64,000 nt of DNA from Hoyosella subflava DQS3-9A1. Lineage in GTDB: Bacteria; Actinomycetota; Actinomycetes; Mycobacteriales; Mycobacteriaceae. The notes beneath the pieces are model-generated. The model saw only the letters and a program-made list of their open reading frames with translations, made no database searches and was not told the DNA's origin. Below are positions 6,770-16,109 of the stretch, piece after piece. The stretch covers positions 2,976,001-3,040,000 of the forward strand of contig NC_015564.1 in NCBI RefSeq assembly GCF_000214175.1, written 5' to 3'. The stretch's first letter is position 1. Every line of letters begins with the position of its first letter. A program made the translations under genes and the position numbers.

Positions 6770-8320
6770 TCAGCGAGCCGACACCGCCGGTTTGCGGACA
6801 ACCTGGCCAAGGTGGTCTACCGGCTCGAGCGAACTCATGATGTGTTCCAGGTGCGGGCCGATCGAGGCGCGCCCCCAATCGAAAGTCTCACTCATATGCG
6901 CCGGAGTGGGAACAAGGTTGAGCGGTGACGGCACGGGAGTCATGGGCACTACGAGATCCGCGAACGGCCGATTACGTGTGACCTGCGGGTGCAGTGCTTG
7001 CGCCAGCGGTTGCATCCACAGATGCGCCGCATCAAACGTGGGGCGAAAGCAATCGAACGCGACGATCAGGGCATTGCGGGTCCCGATCACACCGTCCCTC
7101 AGGCGCCGAAATGCGAGTTCGATGGGAACGTTTGCTACGACGCCGCCGTCGACCATCGCGAAGATCCCGCGCTCCGCGCAAATCCGCGAGCAAAGCTCAT
7201 CCATGCGCGCGTCGTCATGGATGTCGTAGTGGAGGATCCCGGGTACCGCGGCTGAGAAGCCGACGGCGTCGCGTACCTCGAATCCTGCACTGAGCTCATC
7301 CGCCCCGAGCAGCACCGCTTTCACGATCCGCTGGTCGAAGAAGGCCAGCAACTCCCAGAAGCAATGTGCGGTGTTCAAGAATCCCAGCCGACGGTGCTCC
7401 CGGGCAGCATCGTGGTCATGAAACCGCGCGGGCAGGTGCCGCTGCGCAGATTTGCGCACCCCGCCGACGAGCACCTCGAACGGTATCTCGGTGTCACCGA
7501 GCACCAGCCGCTCGCCCTGTTCGTTGCGGAAGATCCGGTCGAGCGGGTCCGTGAAACGCAACGAGACCAGACCCGGCAGGCCGAACTTGTGAGCAATTTC
7601 GGTGTGGTGGATCATTTGCTCGCGCCGCAGACTGTGGCCGATTTCCTCGTAGCGATCCCATTGGGGCTCACGCAGGCGTGTCCGGAACGCCCCGAGGATC
7701 GAGCCAATCGAGTTGCCCAGCAGGTATCGAGGGTAGAGACGCAGTGCGTCCAGCGACTGCCACGCGCCGATGTACGGGAAGCCGGAACCGCCCCCGCCCC
7801 CGGCAACGATCGCCAGGCTGCGCCGTCCGGCCTCCGCATCGAGCTCGTCTGGGGCGAGCTGACTGGAGTGGTGTTCGATAAGACGTTCACGCGTCGCAGT
7901 CAGGGCAACTTCGTCGAGAATCGCGCGGCCCGCCCTGAGTGCCTCAGCTGGATCCTGGACCCCGAGCGCCCGCTCTGCAACGTCCAGCACATGCGTGCGG
8001 AAGCCTTCCATCTCGTCCCACAGGTCTACCTCCCTACGACGCTTGAGGCGTGCTCCCCGAAACGCAGCGCCAGGCTGGAAGCGGCGCAACCGGGCGAAGC
8101 CAAGCAGGTATCGGAGGCGGCGGACGTCCCGCGGGGATACCGCCTCGGGAGCGGACCTCGAGTGCTCTAACAGCGTTCGTTCGAGGCGCCTCAGCCGGAG
8201 GACGGGATCGGACGCAGCCGGATGCTCATGATGATGGGGGTACCGAACTCCGTCCGCGTGAGGGTCGAAGTCCGCGCCGTCGTCTGCGAGGCCGTAGATG
8301 TCGTCATCCGGTTCTCGCAT
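6770..8320 (-). CDS. Patatin-like phospholipase / acylhydrolase
   Basis: A 516-residue protein with a patatin domain after an N-terminal extension of about 185 residues that is helical and arginine-rich. The catalytic serine is in the nucleophile elbow GNSIG, the aspartate in the motif VDGGVVANVP. The glycine-rich oxyanion loop reads GGGGGSGFPYIG, with Ser where most patatins have Lys or Arg. Expected activity is acyl-ester hydrolysis of phospholipids or triacylglycerol. The long N-terminus recalls eukaryote-like DUF3336 lipases, though I cannot confirm that domain. The gene is upstream of ligC and may be co-transcribed with the repair genes without a functional tie. Confidence 0.82.
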   Translation of the reverse strand: MREPDDDIYGLADDGADFDPHADGVRYPHHHEHPAASDPVLRLRRLERTLLEHSRSAPEAVSPRDVRRLRYLLGFARLRRFQPGAAFRGARLKRRREVDLWDEMEGFRTHVLDVAERALGVQDPAEALRAGRAILDEVALTATRERLIEHHSSQLAPDELDAEAGRRSLAIVAGGGGGSGFPYIGAWQSLDALRLYPRYLLGNSIGSILGAFRTRLREPQWDRYEEIGHSLRREQMIHHTEIAHKFGLPGLVSLRFTDPLDRIFRNEQGERLVLGDTEIPFEVLVGGVRKSAQRHLPARFHDHDAAREHRRLGFLNTAHCFWELLAFFDQRIVKAVLLGADELSAGFEVRDAVGFSAAVPGILHYDIHDDARMDELCSRICAERGIFAMVDGGVVANVPIELAFRRLRDGVIGTRNALIVAFDCFRPTFDAAHLWMQPLAQALHPQVTRNRPFADLVVPMTPVPSPLNLVPTPAHMSETFDWGRASIGPHLEHIMSSLEPVDHLGQVVRKPAVSAR

Positions 8321-8453
8321 GGACAGATTCTAGGCGTTCGATCGATCTGGTCGAATCACTTCGCGGCGAATGCTCGACGGTGTTAAATCGAACTAGAGAA
8401 TTCTCACAGCTCATGATTTTTGCACTCCGACCGTGGAGTCATAGGAGCAAGCC

Positions 8454-9878
8454 ATGGAGCACGTGGAGCGGCTGAACCCCCAGGAGTGGCTGTTTCTGCA
8501 GATGACTCCCAAGGGTGTGCGTTGGTACTCGATCGTCTGTGGTTTCGCAGCGTCGCCGACAGACGGCCCGCACCCTGAACTTGAAGATCTCCGGCGCCTG
8601 GCCGCGTCCCGGATCCATTTCGCTCCACCCAGATTCCGGCAGAAGGTCGTCCCAACTCCTCTTGGTGTCGCACCACCTGCCTGGGTTGATGACGCGGATT
8701 TTACGATCGCGGACCATGTCCGCGATGCTGGGCTGCCCGAGTCTGCCACCCGGCAGGACTTCCTCGACTTTTGCGCGTACCTGGCCAGCGCGCCGATCGA
8801 CATGACCCATTCGCCCTGGGATTGCCACCTCGCGCCACAGCTTGCCGACGGGACTACAGGCTTTGTCATCCGCGGCCATCACTGCATGCTCGATGGCGCG
8901 AACATGCTGTCGTTCGTCGCGATGTTCGGGGACGTGGCGGCGGAACCGACCACCCCTGGCCCGCCAGAACCCTGGCAGCCGCGGCCAGAGCCGTCGCGCT
9001 GGCAGTTGCTGCGCAGCGGTGTCGACCACACGACCCGCCGCGCACTGAACCCCGATGAGAAGAGGAAGCACCACTTCCGGGAGACAGCGGCCTGGAAGCA
9101 GGCCTGGGATAGTGTGAAATTGACCGCGACGGCCGCCCGTGACGAGGTTGCACCGTTTGGCAGCCGCACGGTCTTCAATCGCCAGCCGGGCGCCGAGCGC
9201 GCGCTCGAGACGGTCCGGACGTCGATGAGCACTCTCAAGTCGATCGCCCACACTTACGGCGCCAAGCTCAACGACGTCGCCGTCGCCGTTATAGCGGAAG
9301 CACTCGACCGCTTCTATGCGAAGGTCGGTCGGCGGCCGCCGAAGCATCTGAAGTTGCTCATTCCGATCTCCTATGAACCCCGTGGAGATGAGACGGGTAC
9401 CGCTCCAGCTGGCGAGCACGTCGCCTTCATGAATGTCGTGCTCCCGCTCGGAACGATGGAGTTCAGTGAGCGGGTTCGCAAGGTTGCGGCGCAAACGAGC
9501 GATCACGTTGAACGCGGCATCCCCGAACATCTCGACCACCTGATGGTCACCCTGGGGCGCGACTCTGACCTGCTTTACCGGCTTGCCCAGCGTGTCGTGC
9601 AGTCACCGGCGTCGGCGAATCTCACACTGTCCAACGTCCGCGGCCCCAACTTCCCCATCTACTTGCGCGGCGCCAGGGTGACAGAGCTCTACCCGGTCAT
9701 TCCACTCGGACCGCACCACTCTCTGGCAGTCGGGGTCCTCTCGCTAGAGGACCGACTCTTCTTCGCGACGATCCGGAGCCCACAACCGGATCATGCCCTT
9801 GCCCCATTTGACGAATGTCTCCGTGAAGCTGTCGGCGTCGTGGAGGCTGCCGAGAGGAGTCTGATGCCCGATGTCTGA
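8454..9878 (+). CDS. WS/DGAT family acyltransferase (divergent)
   Basis: A 474-residue member of the wax ester synthase/diacylglycerol acyltransferase family, related in fold to NRPS condensation domains. The catalytic motif HHxxxDG is HHCMLDG (about residues 142-148) and the C-terminal structural motif is LTLSNVRGPNFPIYLRGARV. The N-terminus (RLNPQEWLFLQMTPKGVRWY) departs from the usual storage-lipid enzymes, so the acceptor may not be diacylglycerol. AGGAG before the ATG supports the start. It overlaps the following P450 by eight bases and heads a three-gene operon with an exporter, which favours a role in making a secreted acylated product over lipid storage. Confidence 0.82.
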   Translation: MEHVERLNPQEWLFLQMTPKGVRWYSIVCGFAASPTDGPHPELEDLRRLAASRIHFAPPRFRQKVVPTPLGVAPPAWVDDADFTIADHVRDAGLPESATRQDFLDFCAYLASAPIDMTHSPWDCHLAPQLADGTTGFVIRGHHCMLDGANMLSFVAMFGDVAAEPTTPGPPEPWQPRPEPSRWQLLRSGVDHTTRRALNPDEKRKHHFRETAAWKQAWDSVKLTATAARDEVAPFGSRTVFNRQPGAERALETVRTSMSTLKSIAHTYGAKLNDVAVAVIAEALDRFYAKVGRRPPKHLKLLIPISYEPRGDETGTAPAGEHVAFMNVVLPLGTMEFSERVRKVAAQTSDHVERGIPEHLDHLMVTLGRDSDLLYRLAQRVVQSPASANLTLSNVRGPNFPIYLRGARVTELYPVIPLGPHHSLAVGVLSLEDRLFFATIRSPQPDHALAPFDECLREAVGVVEAAERSLMPDV

Positions 9879-11115
9879 CGCGCCACCCGTTGACCCGTCC
9901 CTGATCGGAAAGCTCGCTTCACCTGAGGTTCGCCAGAACCCGTATCCCGCCTTCGCGGAGCTTCGCGCTGCCGCACCCGTCGCCCGCGCGATGGAGGACA
10001 TCTGGATCGTGTCCTCCGCTGACTACGTGGAGGCTGTGCTGAATCAGCCGAACACGTTCTCCAGCGATCTCCGCAACGCGACGGCTGTCTTTCCCACGGC
10101 AACCGACGAGGCGCCGGATCCGATCTCACAGTACTCAAAGCACATGATGATATTTTCGGATCCGCCCGCGCATGACAGGCTGCGCGCACTCGTCCACCAG
10201 GCGTTCGGTCCGCGTGCCATCAACAAGATTCGCCCGGCCGTGGAAAAACTCGTCGACGAGTTGCTTGATTCCGCGGCTGCCCGCGGCTCAATGGAGGTGA
10301 TCGAGGATCTTGCGCTCCCGCTCCCAGTAACAGTGATCTGCGAGCTGATGGGTATCGACGAGGCTGACCGGCCAAAGGTGCACGTGTGGGCTGATGTGCT
10401 CTCGCATCAGCTCGACAATCTCGCGGCCACGGACCTTGAGCAGCGCCGACGAGCTGACGAAGTCCTGCTCGAGTACGCCGATTATCTGAAGCGGACGTTC
10501 GCGGTCCGCCGCGAGAACCCCGGTGATGATTTGCTCAGTGGCCTCGTCCACGCCGAAGAGGAAGGCGCCAAGCTGACGGAAGACGAACTCATCGCGACGT
10601 GCGTGCTGTTGCTCGGCGCCGGGCACGAGACCACCGTCGGGATGATCGGAAACGGAACACTGGCTTTTCTGCGACACCCAGATCAGTGGCAGCTCTGGCG
10701 GGACAATCTGCAGCTCGGCCGCCATGCCGTCGAAGAGCTGTTCCGGTACGACGGCCCGGTCCGGCTGACGCATCGCGCGACAAAGGCAGGCGCCGCAATC
10801 GGTGATTACTCGGTGCCGGAAGGCGACCTCGTTCTCGTGTTGCTCGCCGCAGCGAACCGCGACCCGGCCTGGTTCGAGAATCCAGACCAGCTTGACCTCA
10901 CGCGCCGCGGGAAACACAACTTCGCCTCCGGTTTCGGTATTCATTTCTGCACCGGCGGGGTCCTGTCACGGATGGAGGTCGAGGTGACCTTCACCAAACT
11001 CGCGCAGAAGTTCGAGACCATGGCTACCGACCTCGACCTCGATGAGGTGCCCATGCGCGATGCGATGATGATCTGCCGTCCGCAGCGAGTACCGGTCACT
11101 TTGACTTCCTCGTGA
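9871..11115 (+). CDS. Cytochrome P450 (class I bacterial type)
   Basis: A 414-residue soluble P450. The I-helix oxygen-binding motif is LLLGAGHETT, the K-helix ExxR is in VEELFRYDGP, and the heme loop is FGIHFCTGG with the cysteine at about residue 360. There is no membrane anchor, as expected for a bacterial enzyme fed by ferredoxin and ferredoxin reductase; both are encoded about 5 kb downstream. The ATG lies inside the end of the acyltransferase gene and the stop overlaps the start of the MFS gene, so the three are likely translated together. Substrate unknown. Confidence 0.9.
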   Translation: MSDAPPVDPSLIGKLASPEVRQNPYPAFAELRAAAPVARAMEDIWIVSSADYVEAVLNQPNTFSSDLRNATAVFPTATDEAPDPISQYSKHMMIFSDPPAHDRLRALVHQAFGPRAINKIRPAVEKLVDELLDSAAARGSMEVIEDLALPLPVTVICELMGIDEADRPKVHVWADVLSHQLDNLAATDLEQRRRADEVLLEYADYLKRTFAVRRENPGDDLLSGLVHAEEEGAKLTEDELIATCVLLLGAGHETTVGMIGNGTLAFLRHPDQWQLWRDNLQLGRHAVEELFRYDGPVRLTHRATKAGAAIGDYSVPEGDLVLVLLAAANRDPAWFENPDQLDLTRRGKHNFASGFGIHFCTGGVLSRMEVEVTFTKLAQKFETMATDLDLDEVPMRDAMMICRPQRVPVTLTSS

Positions 11116-12701
11116 GCATCCACCACGTGCTCGTGGTGAGCCATGCCAGAGCTCACCACGTTTTCACGCGTTTCCCCCATCCCGCTGCGAAAACCAGTGC
11201 GCCGATGGTGCTCCTCGCGTGCTCACTCACCGCGATGATGGCAGGCCTCGACGGGACGGTGCTGAACGTGGCAGCACCACAAATCTCTCACGATGTTGCA
11301 GCTGATCTGTCAGAAGTCCTGTGGATCGTCAACGGTTACTCGCTGGCCTTCGCTGCGCTGCTTGTCACGTTCGGCACCCTCGGCGATTCAATTGGTCACC
11401 GGCGCTTGTTCATTGGCGGTGTTGCACTGTTCGTTTTTGGCTCCGTGCTCGCGGCAACATCGGACTCGGTGCCGATGCTGATTGTCGCGCGCGTTCTGTC
11501 CGGCATTGGGGCGGCAGCTCAGGCCCCAGCGGGAATCGCTGTCGTCAACGCGGCGTTCCCGGTAGACCGCCGTCCGACGGCTATCGGGATCACCGTCGCT
11601 GCCGCCAGTGCCGGACTCGCGGTCGGTCCCGTGATCGGCGGTGCGCTCATCGAACTGTTCACGTGGCGCGCGATCTTCTGGGTCTCGGTTCCGGTCGGGA
11701 TCATCGCAATAGGTTTGGGCCTGATGTTCGTGGGCGAGACCGAGAAACAGCAGCGAGAATCCTACGACTTCACCGGGACCGTGTTGCTGACGGTGGCTCT
11801 GGTCGGAATCATATTTGGTCTGATCCAGCAAAGTCAGGCGGGCTGGCAAGCCGCCGAGGTCATCGCTTCACTCGTTCTCGGCACAGTCTGCGCGATCGCT
11901 TTTCTCCGTCACGAGTTACGGTCATCTGAGCCACTGCTGGATCTCGCATTGTTCCGCAACCCTGCATTTCGCAGCCCCATCGTTGTCGGTGCGATCCTCA
12001 GCTTCGGTCTGATCTCTGTTTTCCTGTTCATTTCGATCTACTACCAGAGCGTGCGCGGTCTCTCCGCGATCGAGACCGGGTTGCTGTATCTGCCAACGAC
12101 GGTGATGATCGTCGTTCTGGCACCGTTCACTGGCACGCTCTTGAAGCACGTCGCGCCTCGAACGGTGGTTTCGGCAGGCTTGCTCATTGCCGCGGCCGGG
12201 CTGGCGATGTATGCCGGTATCACCCCGATGACGGCGATCGTCTGGCTGGCGATCGCGCAGTTGCTGATCGGTATCGGTGTGGGTCTCGCGTTCCCGCCGC
12301 TATCCAACCTAGCGCTCGACGCCGTCGAGAAAGCTCGCGCTGGTCTTGCGATCTCGATCATGAAGACCTCCCGGGAAGTGGTGGGGACACTGGGTTTGGC
12401 GGTCATGGGCATTCTCGTCGTCACCTTCGGTGATCGATCGCTGCATTCCGCGGTGGCGGACGCGGGACTGCCACCGTCAGTAGCCGAAACGCTCGCCGGG
12501 GTGAAAGTGGTCGGCGATCAGGATGCCGTCCTCGAATCAATTCCCGCAGATGATCGCAACCAGGTCATCCAGCTCATCACCGAGAGTGCCGCCTCAGGGA
12601 TCGGTACGGCGCTCGCCATCGGTTCCGCGTTGATCGTCATCTGTGCGATCTATGCGTGGCGCACGATCCCCGGATCGGTGGCAGAAAAGGAAGACGCGTA
12701 G
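11112..12701 (+). CDS. DHA2-family MFS exporter (14 transmembrane helices)
   Basis: A 529-residue major facilitator of the EmrB/QacA drug:proton antiporter type. Motifs: GLDGTVLNVAAPQIS in the first helix (motif D1), the loop 2-3 motif GDSIGHRRLF, and motif C-like SAGLAVGPVIGGALIE in helix 5. Length and hydrophobicity fit 14 helices. A GTG start overlaps the P450 stop as GTGA; an internal ATG at 11205 is a less likely alternative. By position it probably exports the product of the acyltransferase-P450 pair or protects the cell from it. Confidence 0.88.
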   Translation: MSIHHVLVVSHARAHHVFTRFPHPAAKTSAPMVLLACSLTAMMAGLDGTVLNVAAPQISHDVAADLSEVLWIVNGYSLAFAALLVTFGTLGDSIGHRRLFIGGVALFVFGSVLAATSDSVPMLIVARVLSGIGAAAQAPAGIAVVNAAFPVDRRPTAIGITVAAASAGLAVGPVIGGALIELFTWRAIFWVSVPVGIIAIGLGLMFVGETEKQQRESYDFTGTVLLTVALVGIIFGLIQQSQAGWQAAEVIASLVLGTVCAIAFLRHELRSSEPLLDLALFRNPAFRSPIVVGAILSFGLISVFLFISIYYQSVRGLSAIETGLLYLPTTVMIVVLAPFTGTLLKHVAPRTVVSAGLLIAAAGLAMYAGITPMTAIVWLAIAQLLIGIGVGLAFPPLSNLALDAVEKARAGLAISIMKTSREVVGTLGLAVMGILVVTFGDRSLHSAVADAGLPPSVAETLAGVKVVGDQDAVLESIPADDRNQVIQLITESAASGIGTALAIGSALIVICAIYAWRTIPGSVAEKEDA

Positions 12702-14204
12702 TTACGGGCCCAGCTGGGTACCGGTCGGCAGCCATTCTGGCGCGGGCACACCAAGATGATCCTGGAGCACTCGCTCGGCCGTCGACAGTGCACCATCGAC
12801 CCAGCCCTGCATGTCAGACCATGTATCACCGCAGATGTACACACGGCGTCCAGGCAGAGGCGCACGGATCCGCGGCATGATCTCGTAGGAGCGCGCACCA
12901 ACCCGCCACTGACTCCAGCCTCCACCGTATGGTGGTCGATTCCAGTCCCGGAACGCAGCCCAATACGGCTCCGGCACCGGGCGCCCGTACGCCTGTTGAA
13001 GCTTGTTCCGCGCGTCAGCGACCATCTCAATGGGCGCGAGCGCCTCGGAATCCGGCGCCGCAGGCCCGGCGAAGTACGGCCCGCCCCGGTCCGCCTCCGC
13101 TTCCCAGTACCACGTCGAGAAGGAGTTGTTGTACGAGGCCAACAGCAAGCCAGGACCGCCGTCACCTTCGTGACCGAAGTAGACCACTTGACGCAACGGC
13201 AGATCGGTCGCCAGGTTGCCGTGGTCGCCGGCAATCTCTTCCCACCACGGCTCGTCGAACGCGAGGAACAGTTTGCTGGCAGGTACGGGCGCTACGGCGC
13301 TGATGTCGGCTCTCGTTTCGCGCGAGTCGAAAAGGAATGAAGTCTGGTCGAGCGCTTCGATCGCCGCCCGCGGAATAGCCAGGATCACTGCTTGCGCATC
13401 GACAGCCGAGATCTCTCCTCCAGTGTCGAGGATGCAGCGCGTGCGGCGTCCGGATGCCCGCTCGAGCGTGATTAGCCGGGTACCTGTAGTGACTGTTCCG
13501 CCGGACTTGGTGAATGCCTCGGCGAGGGCGAGCGGCAACGCCTGATAACCGTCGACTGGGGTCCGGTAGTCCTGGGTCACTAGCGATAGCAGGATCTGGA
13601 TCGCGTCCGCAGCGTTGTAGTCGCGCAAGAACGTCTCATAACCCTCCCCCATCGCGGCGAGCTGAACCGCGTCAGGTGAGAGTGTGTCGTCAAGCAGCGA
13701 CCGCAAACTCAGGTCGGTGAGGGGCCGTCCCATCACTTCCCTGGACGCTTTGACTGCAGGCCAGTCCGAACGGGAGAACTCCAGGCAGTCGGGAATGTGC
13801 TCGATGATCGCACGTCCGATCAGCTCGGTGGGTCCAGCGCCCCGCTCCCCTTCGCGTAGCTGGTACGGCAGGCTGCGACCAGGATCGGACAGTTCTGATA
13901 CACGCATCGTTGTCCCGCGCAGATGCACCAGATTCTTCTCACTCGTAATCGGGAACGGCCGGGTCGCAAGCCCGAGCGTGTCAATCAGACTGGAAACGAT
14001 AGTCTGCGACGGCAGGTACCGCATGCCGCCAAGCTCGGCACGCAGATGAGGCGCGCGCGGCGGCACGACTGAGTACAAGCGCCCGCCAAGTCTGCCGGAC
14101 TGTTCAAACACCTCAACGGTCGGCTCACGCCCCAGGGCTGAACTGGCGCCGCGGGTTCGCAAGCCCCACGCAGCGTACAGGCCGCTCACACCCGCGCCGA
14201 TCAC
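12702..14204 (-). CDS. Flavin-containing amine oxidase family protein
   Basis: A protein of at least 500 residues with the N-terminal FAD motif VIGAGVSGLYAAWGLR, the second dinucleotide-binding segment GRLGGRLYSVV, the substrate-domain sequence ELGGMRYLPS, and the C-terminal FAD contact VYICGDTWSDMQGWVDGAL. This is the monoamine/L-amino-acid oxidase fold, which oxidises an amine to an imine with release of H2O2. There is no signal peptide. The GTG given as start cuts into the first beta strand: residues DVREIDVA in frame upstream also fit the fold, but no ATG, GTG or TTG is available there. An ATA at 14231-14229 lies eight bases after CAGGAG. It faces the MFS gene with no gap and follows the ATP-grasp gene. 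Confidence 0.82.
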   Translation of the reverse strand: MIGAGVSGLYAAWGLRTRGASSALGREPTVEVFEQSGRLGGRLYSVVPPRAPHLRAELGGMRYLPSQTIVSSLIDTLGLATRPFPITSEKNLVHLRGTTMRVSELSDPGRSLPYQLREGERGAGPTELIGRAIIEHIPDCLEFSRSDWPAVKASREVMGRPLTDLSLRSLLDDTLSPDAVQLAAMGEGYETFLRDYNAADAIQILLSLVTQDYRTPVDGYQALPLALAEAFTKSGGTVTTGTRLITLERASGRRTRCILDTGGEISAVDAQAVILAIPRAAIEALDQTSFLFDSRETRADISAVAPVPASKLFLAFDEPWWEEIAGDHGNLATDLPLRQVVYFGHEGDGGPGLLLASYNNSFSTWYWEAEADRGGPYFAGPAAPDSEALAPIEMVADARNKLQQAYGRPVPEPYWAAFRDWNRPPYGGGWSQWRVGARSYEIMPRIRAPLPGRRVYICGDTWSDMQGWVDGALSTAERVLQDHLGVPAPEWLPTGTQLGP

Positions 14205-14314
14205 TGCAACGTCAATTTCACGTACGTCTATGACCGAGTCTCCTGTCCAATCCAGGCAACATCCCGCTGTTCGGCACCGTCGAGCAGCGCGCCACTATGT
14301 GTACCGAAACAGCC

Positions 14315-15469
14315 TCATGGGATCGGCACGCCGTCCCAGCAGGTGTCGCCTTGCATCGCCTCCATCATCCCGACCTTCTTGTCGTGTGCGATTCGCGCGT
14401 TGTGGCCGAACTGGAGGAATTGATATAGCTCGGGGATGAGGTCTCCGCGCTCCGCATACAGGTCGCGCACCTTGAGCAGTGCCTTTAATCCTCGCCCCCA
14501 GCTGATCTGATGGGTGAGGATCTCGACGACGATGCCCAGGTCAGACTGGGCGATACGGCCCGGCGGCATGACCGTCGGTTCGTCACCAGCACCGTCGACG
14601 ATCGTGCTGACCATCGCGTTTGCGTCCATCATGCTGGCGCCGTTAGTTGCCCGCGGGTTGCATTCGATGACGCACAGACTCCCGTCATCGAGCCGTTTCC
14701 AGTCGAAGGACAGGTGCCCTGAGTAGCCGAGTTCAGCAGCGATCTTTTGTGCGGATCGCAAAGTCTCAGGTACCTCTGCGGTAATGAACCGGACGCCCTC
14801 GGCGTGGTCGAGTTTGATCGGGATCTCGTACGTCAGGTGCGCTCCCACCTTGCCGTTCTTGGCCACTGAATAGGAGCAGAGATCTTCACCTTCAATGTAT
14901 TCCTGCACGAGCCACGGGTTTTCTGCCGTCGGTTCGCAGTCGTCGATCAGCAGGTTCCCCGCTCTCGGACCGGTGTTGGTGAGGAGTTGCAGGGCGCCGC
15001 GTGAGAAGGAGGGCCGCGCACAGTATTCGGAGATCTCCGCGGCAGCTTCACGTAGCTCATCCTGGTCTCGCGCGATGATCGTCTTCGGAGCCTTGACACC
15101 GATCCGCTCACACAACTCGATGAAGGCCTGCTTCGAATGTAGCGTCCGCAACGGTTCGAAATCGGCGACGAAGACCGGAACCTGCTTTTCGAGTTCGTCC
15201 TTGTGCCGTGACAGGTAGAAGCTTTCTTCGAACGTCGGTACGTGTAAGTCGATCTTGTGCTTCTCGTAGATCTTCTTGATTTCCTCGATGTAGCGCAGCG
15301 GCTCGTCACGGGGCGCGACGGTCACCTCATCAGCAATGACGTAATGGCTGTGCATTCCTGGTGCATAGGGGATCGAATCGGTTGCGACGACTTCATGCCC
15401 CGCTTCGCCGACGCACCGGATGACAGCAAGTGAAAAAGGCATTCTGACGGCGCTGACTAAGACTTTCAT
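14315..15469 (-). CDS. ATP-grasp domain protein (carboxylate-amine/thiol ligase type)
   Basis: A 384-residue ATP-grasp enzyme. The preATP-grasp N-terminus (KVLVSAVRMPFSLAVIRCVG) resembles carbamoyl-phosphate-synthase-like members. Further on come PWLVQEYIEGEDLCSYSVAK for ATP binding and CVIECNPRATNGASMM, with the Glu and Asn that ligate magnesium. Such enzymes join a carboxylate to an amine, thiol or similar nucleophile by an acyl-phosphate. GGGAGAG before the ATG fixes the start over an upstream GTG-like reading. It precedes the amine oxidase on the same strand, 83-110 nt apart, so the pair may act in sequence. Substrates unknown. Confidence 0.85.
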   Translation of the reverse strand: MKVLVSAVRMPFSLAVIRCVGEAGHEVVATDSIPYAPGMHSHYVIADEVTVAPRDEPLRYIEEIKKIYEKHKIDLHVPTFEESFYLSRHKDELEKQVPVFVADFEPLRTLHSKQAFIELCERIGVKAPKTIIARDQDELREAAAEISEYCARPSFSRGALQLLTNTGPRAGNLLIDDCEPTAENPWLVQEYIEGEDLCSYSVAKNGKVGAHLTYEIPIKLDHAEGVRFITAEVPETLRSAQKIAAELGYSGHLSFDWKRLDDGSLCVIECNPRATNGASMMDANAMVSTIVDGAGDEPTVMPPGRIAQSDLGIVVEILTHQISWGRGLKALLKVRDLYAERGDLIPELYQFLQFGHNARIAHDKKVGMMEAMQGDTCWDGVPIP

Positions 15470-15860
15470 AGCGCTCTCCCGCACGATGGCTAGGCGTATG
15501 AGACGGTACGAGTGACCTTACTCCCAGCGACCGCAACCCACGCCGAGTTGGTAACAATCACGTGACTACTCGAGGATGACGGTTTTCAGGTCCAGATGAT
15601 GCAGAACTCGATCGACAACCTCCGGCTTTTGCATGTATGTCAGGACTGCGGTTCCGCGCCAAATTTGCCCGCGATGTCGGAACCATATCCAGGCAGTTGA
15701 TGGCTGTGCCAAGATGGGAAAGTGAGTTTCTCGGCGGCCGTTTCGGCGCCTGGAAGGTTAGCGCACCGCAGCGCTTCAGGCCGGTGGCGGCCCAGGCCGC
15801 TGCCCCTCAATTGACGCGAGCATTCAGCCCATCTCGTGCTCCGTTGTAAGGAGGATTCTC
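15470..15860. other. Intergenic region without a convincing gene
   Basis: This 391-bp stretch separates the ATP-grasp gene from the ferredoxin gene and should carry both divergent promoters. Short readings exist on both strands, but none has a ribosome-binding site with a start codon and a recognisable protein. A minus-strand frame ending TYMQKPEVVDRVLHHLDL has no start codon for most of its length. AAGGAGG at 15845-15851 is the ferredoxin ribosome-binding site. Confidence 0.5.
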
Positions 15861-16052
15861 ATGCGGATCTGTGTCGACTACACCCGCTGCACGGGGCATG
15901 GGATTTGTGAAACCATCGCCCCCTCGGTCTTCGAAGTTGGCGACGACGAGGTAGTCCATCTCGTCGACGAGGACCCACCGGACGATTTGCGGCCCGACAT
16001 TCAGGACGCGATCGACGAGTGTCCCACCCAGGCCCTGAGCTTCGGCGACTAA
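15861..16052 (+). CDS. [3Fe-4S] ferredoxin of P450 type
   Basis: A 63-residue ferredoxin. Three cluster cysteines are visible, C10, C16 and C54, in the pattern C-xx-H-xx-C (CTGHGIC) and ECPTQAL; His13 replaces the cysteine of four-cysteine [4Fe-4S] proteins. This pattern is typical of electron donors to actinobacterial P450s. AAGGAGG lies eight bases before the ATG. The ferredoxin reductase gene follows after 57 nt, giving a complete NAD(P)H-to-P450 electron chain; either of the two P450s in this window could be its partner. Confidence 0.93.
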   Translation: MRICVDYTRCTGHGICETIAPSVFEVGDDEVVHLVDEDPPDDLRPDIQDAIDECPTQALSFGD

Positions 16053-16109
16053 CCGACTTCACAGCCGGGCGTCTAGCACGCGGCATCTTGTCTAGGGAGG
16101 CACAGCGAC

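Noticed and set aside
15637-15849. Short plus-strand frame before the ferredoxin gene
   Set aside because: No ribosome-binding site, arginine/alanine-rich composition typical of non-coding high-GC DNA, no recognisable motif.
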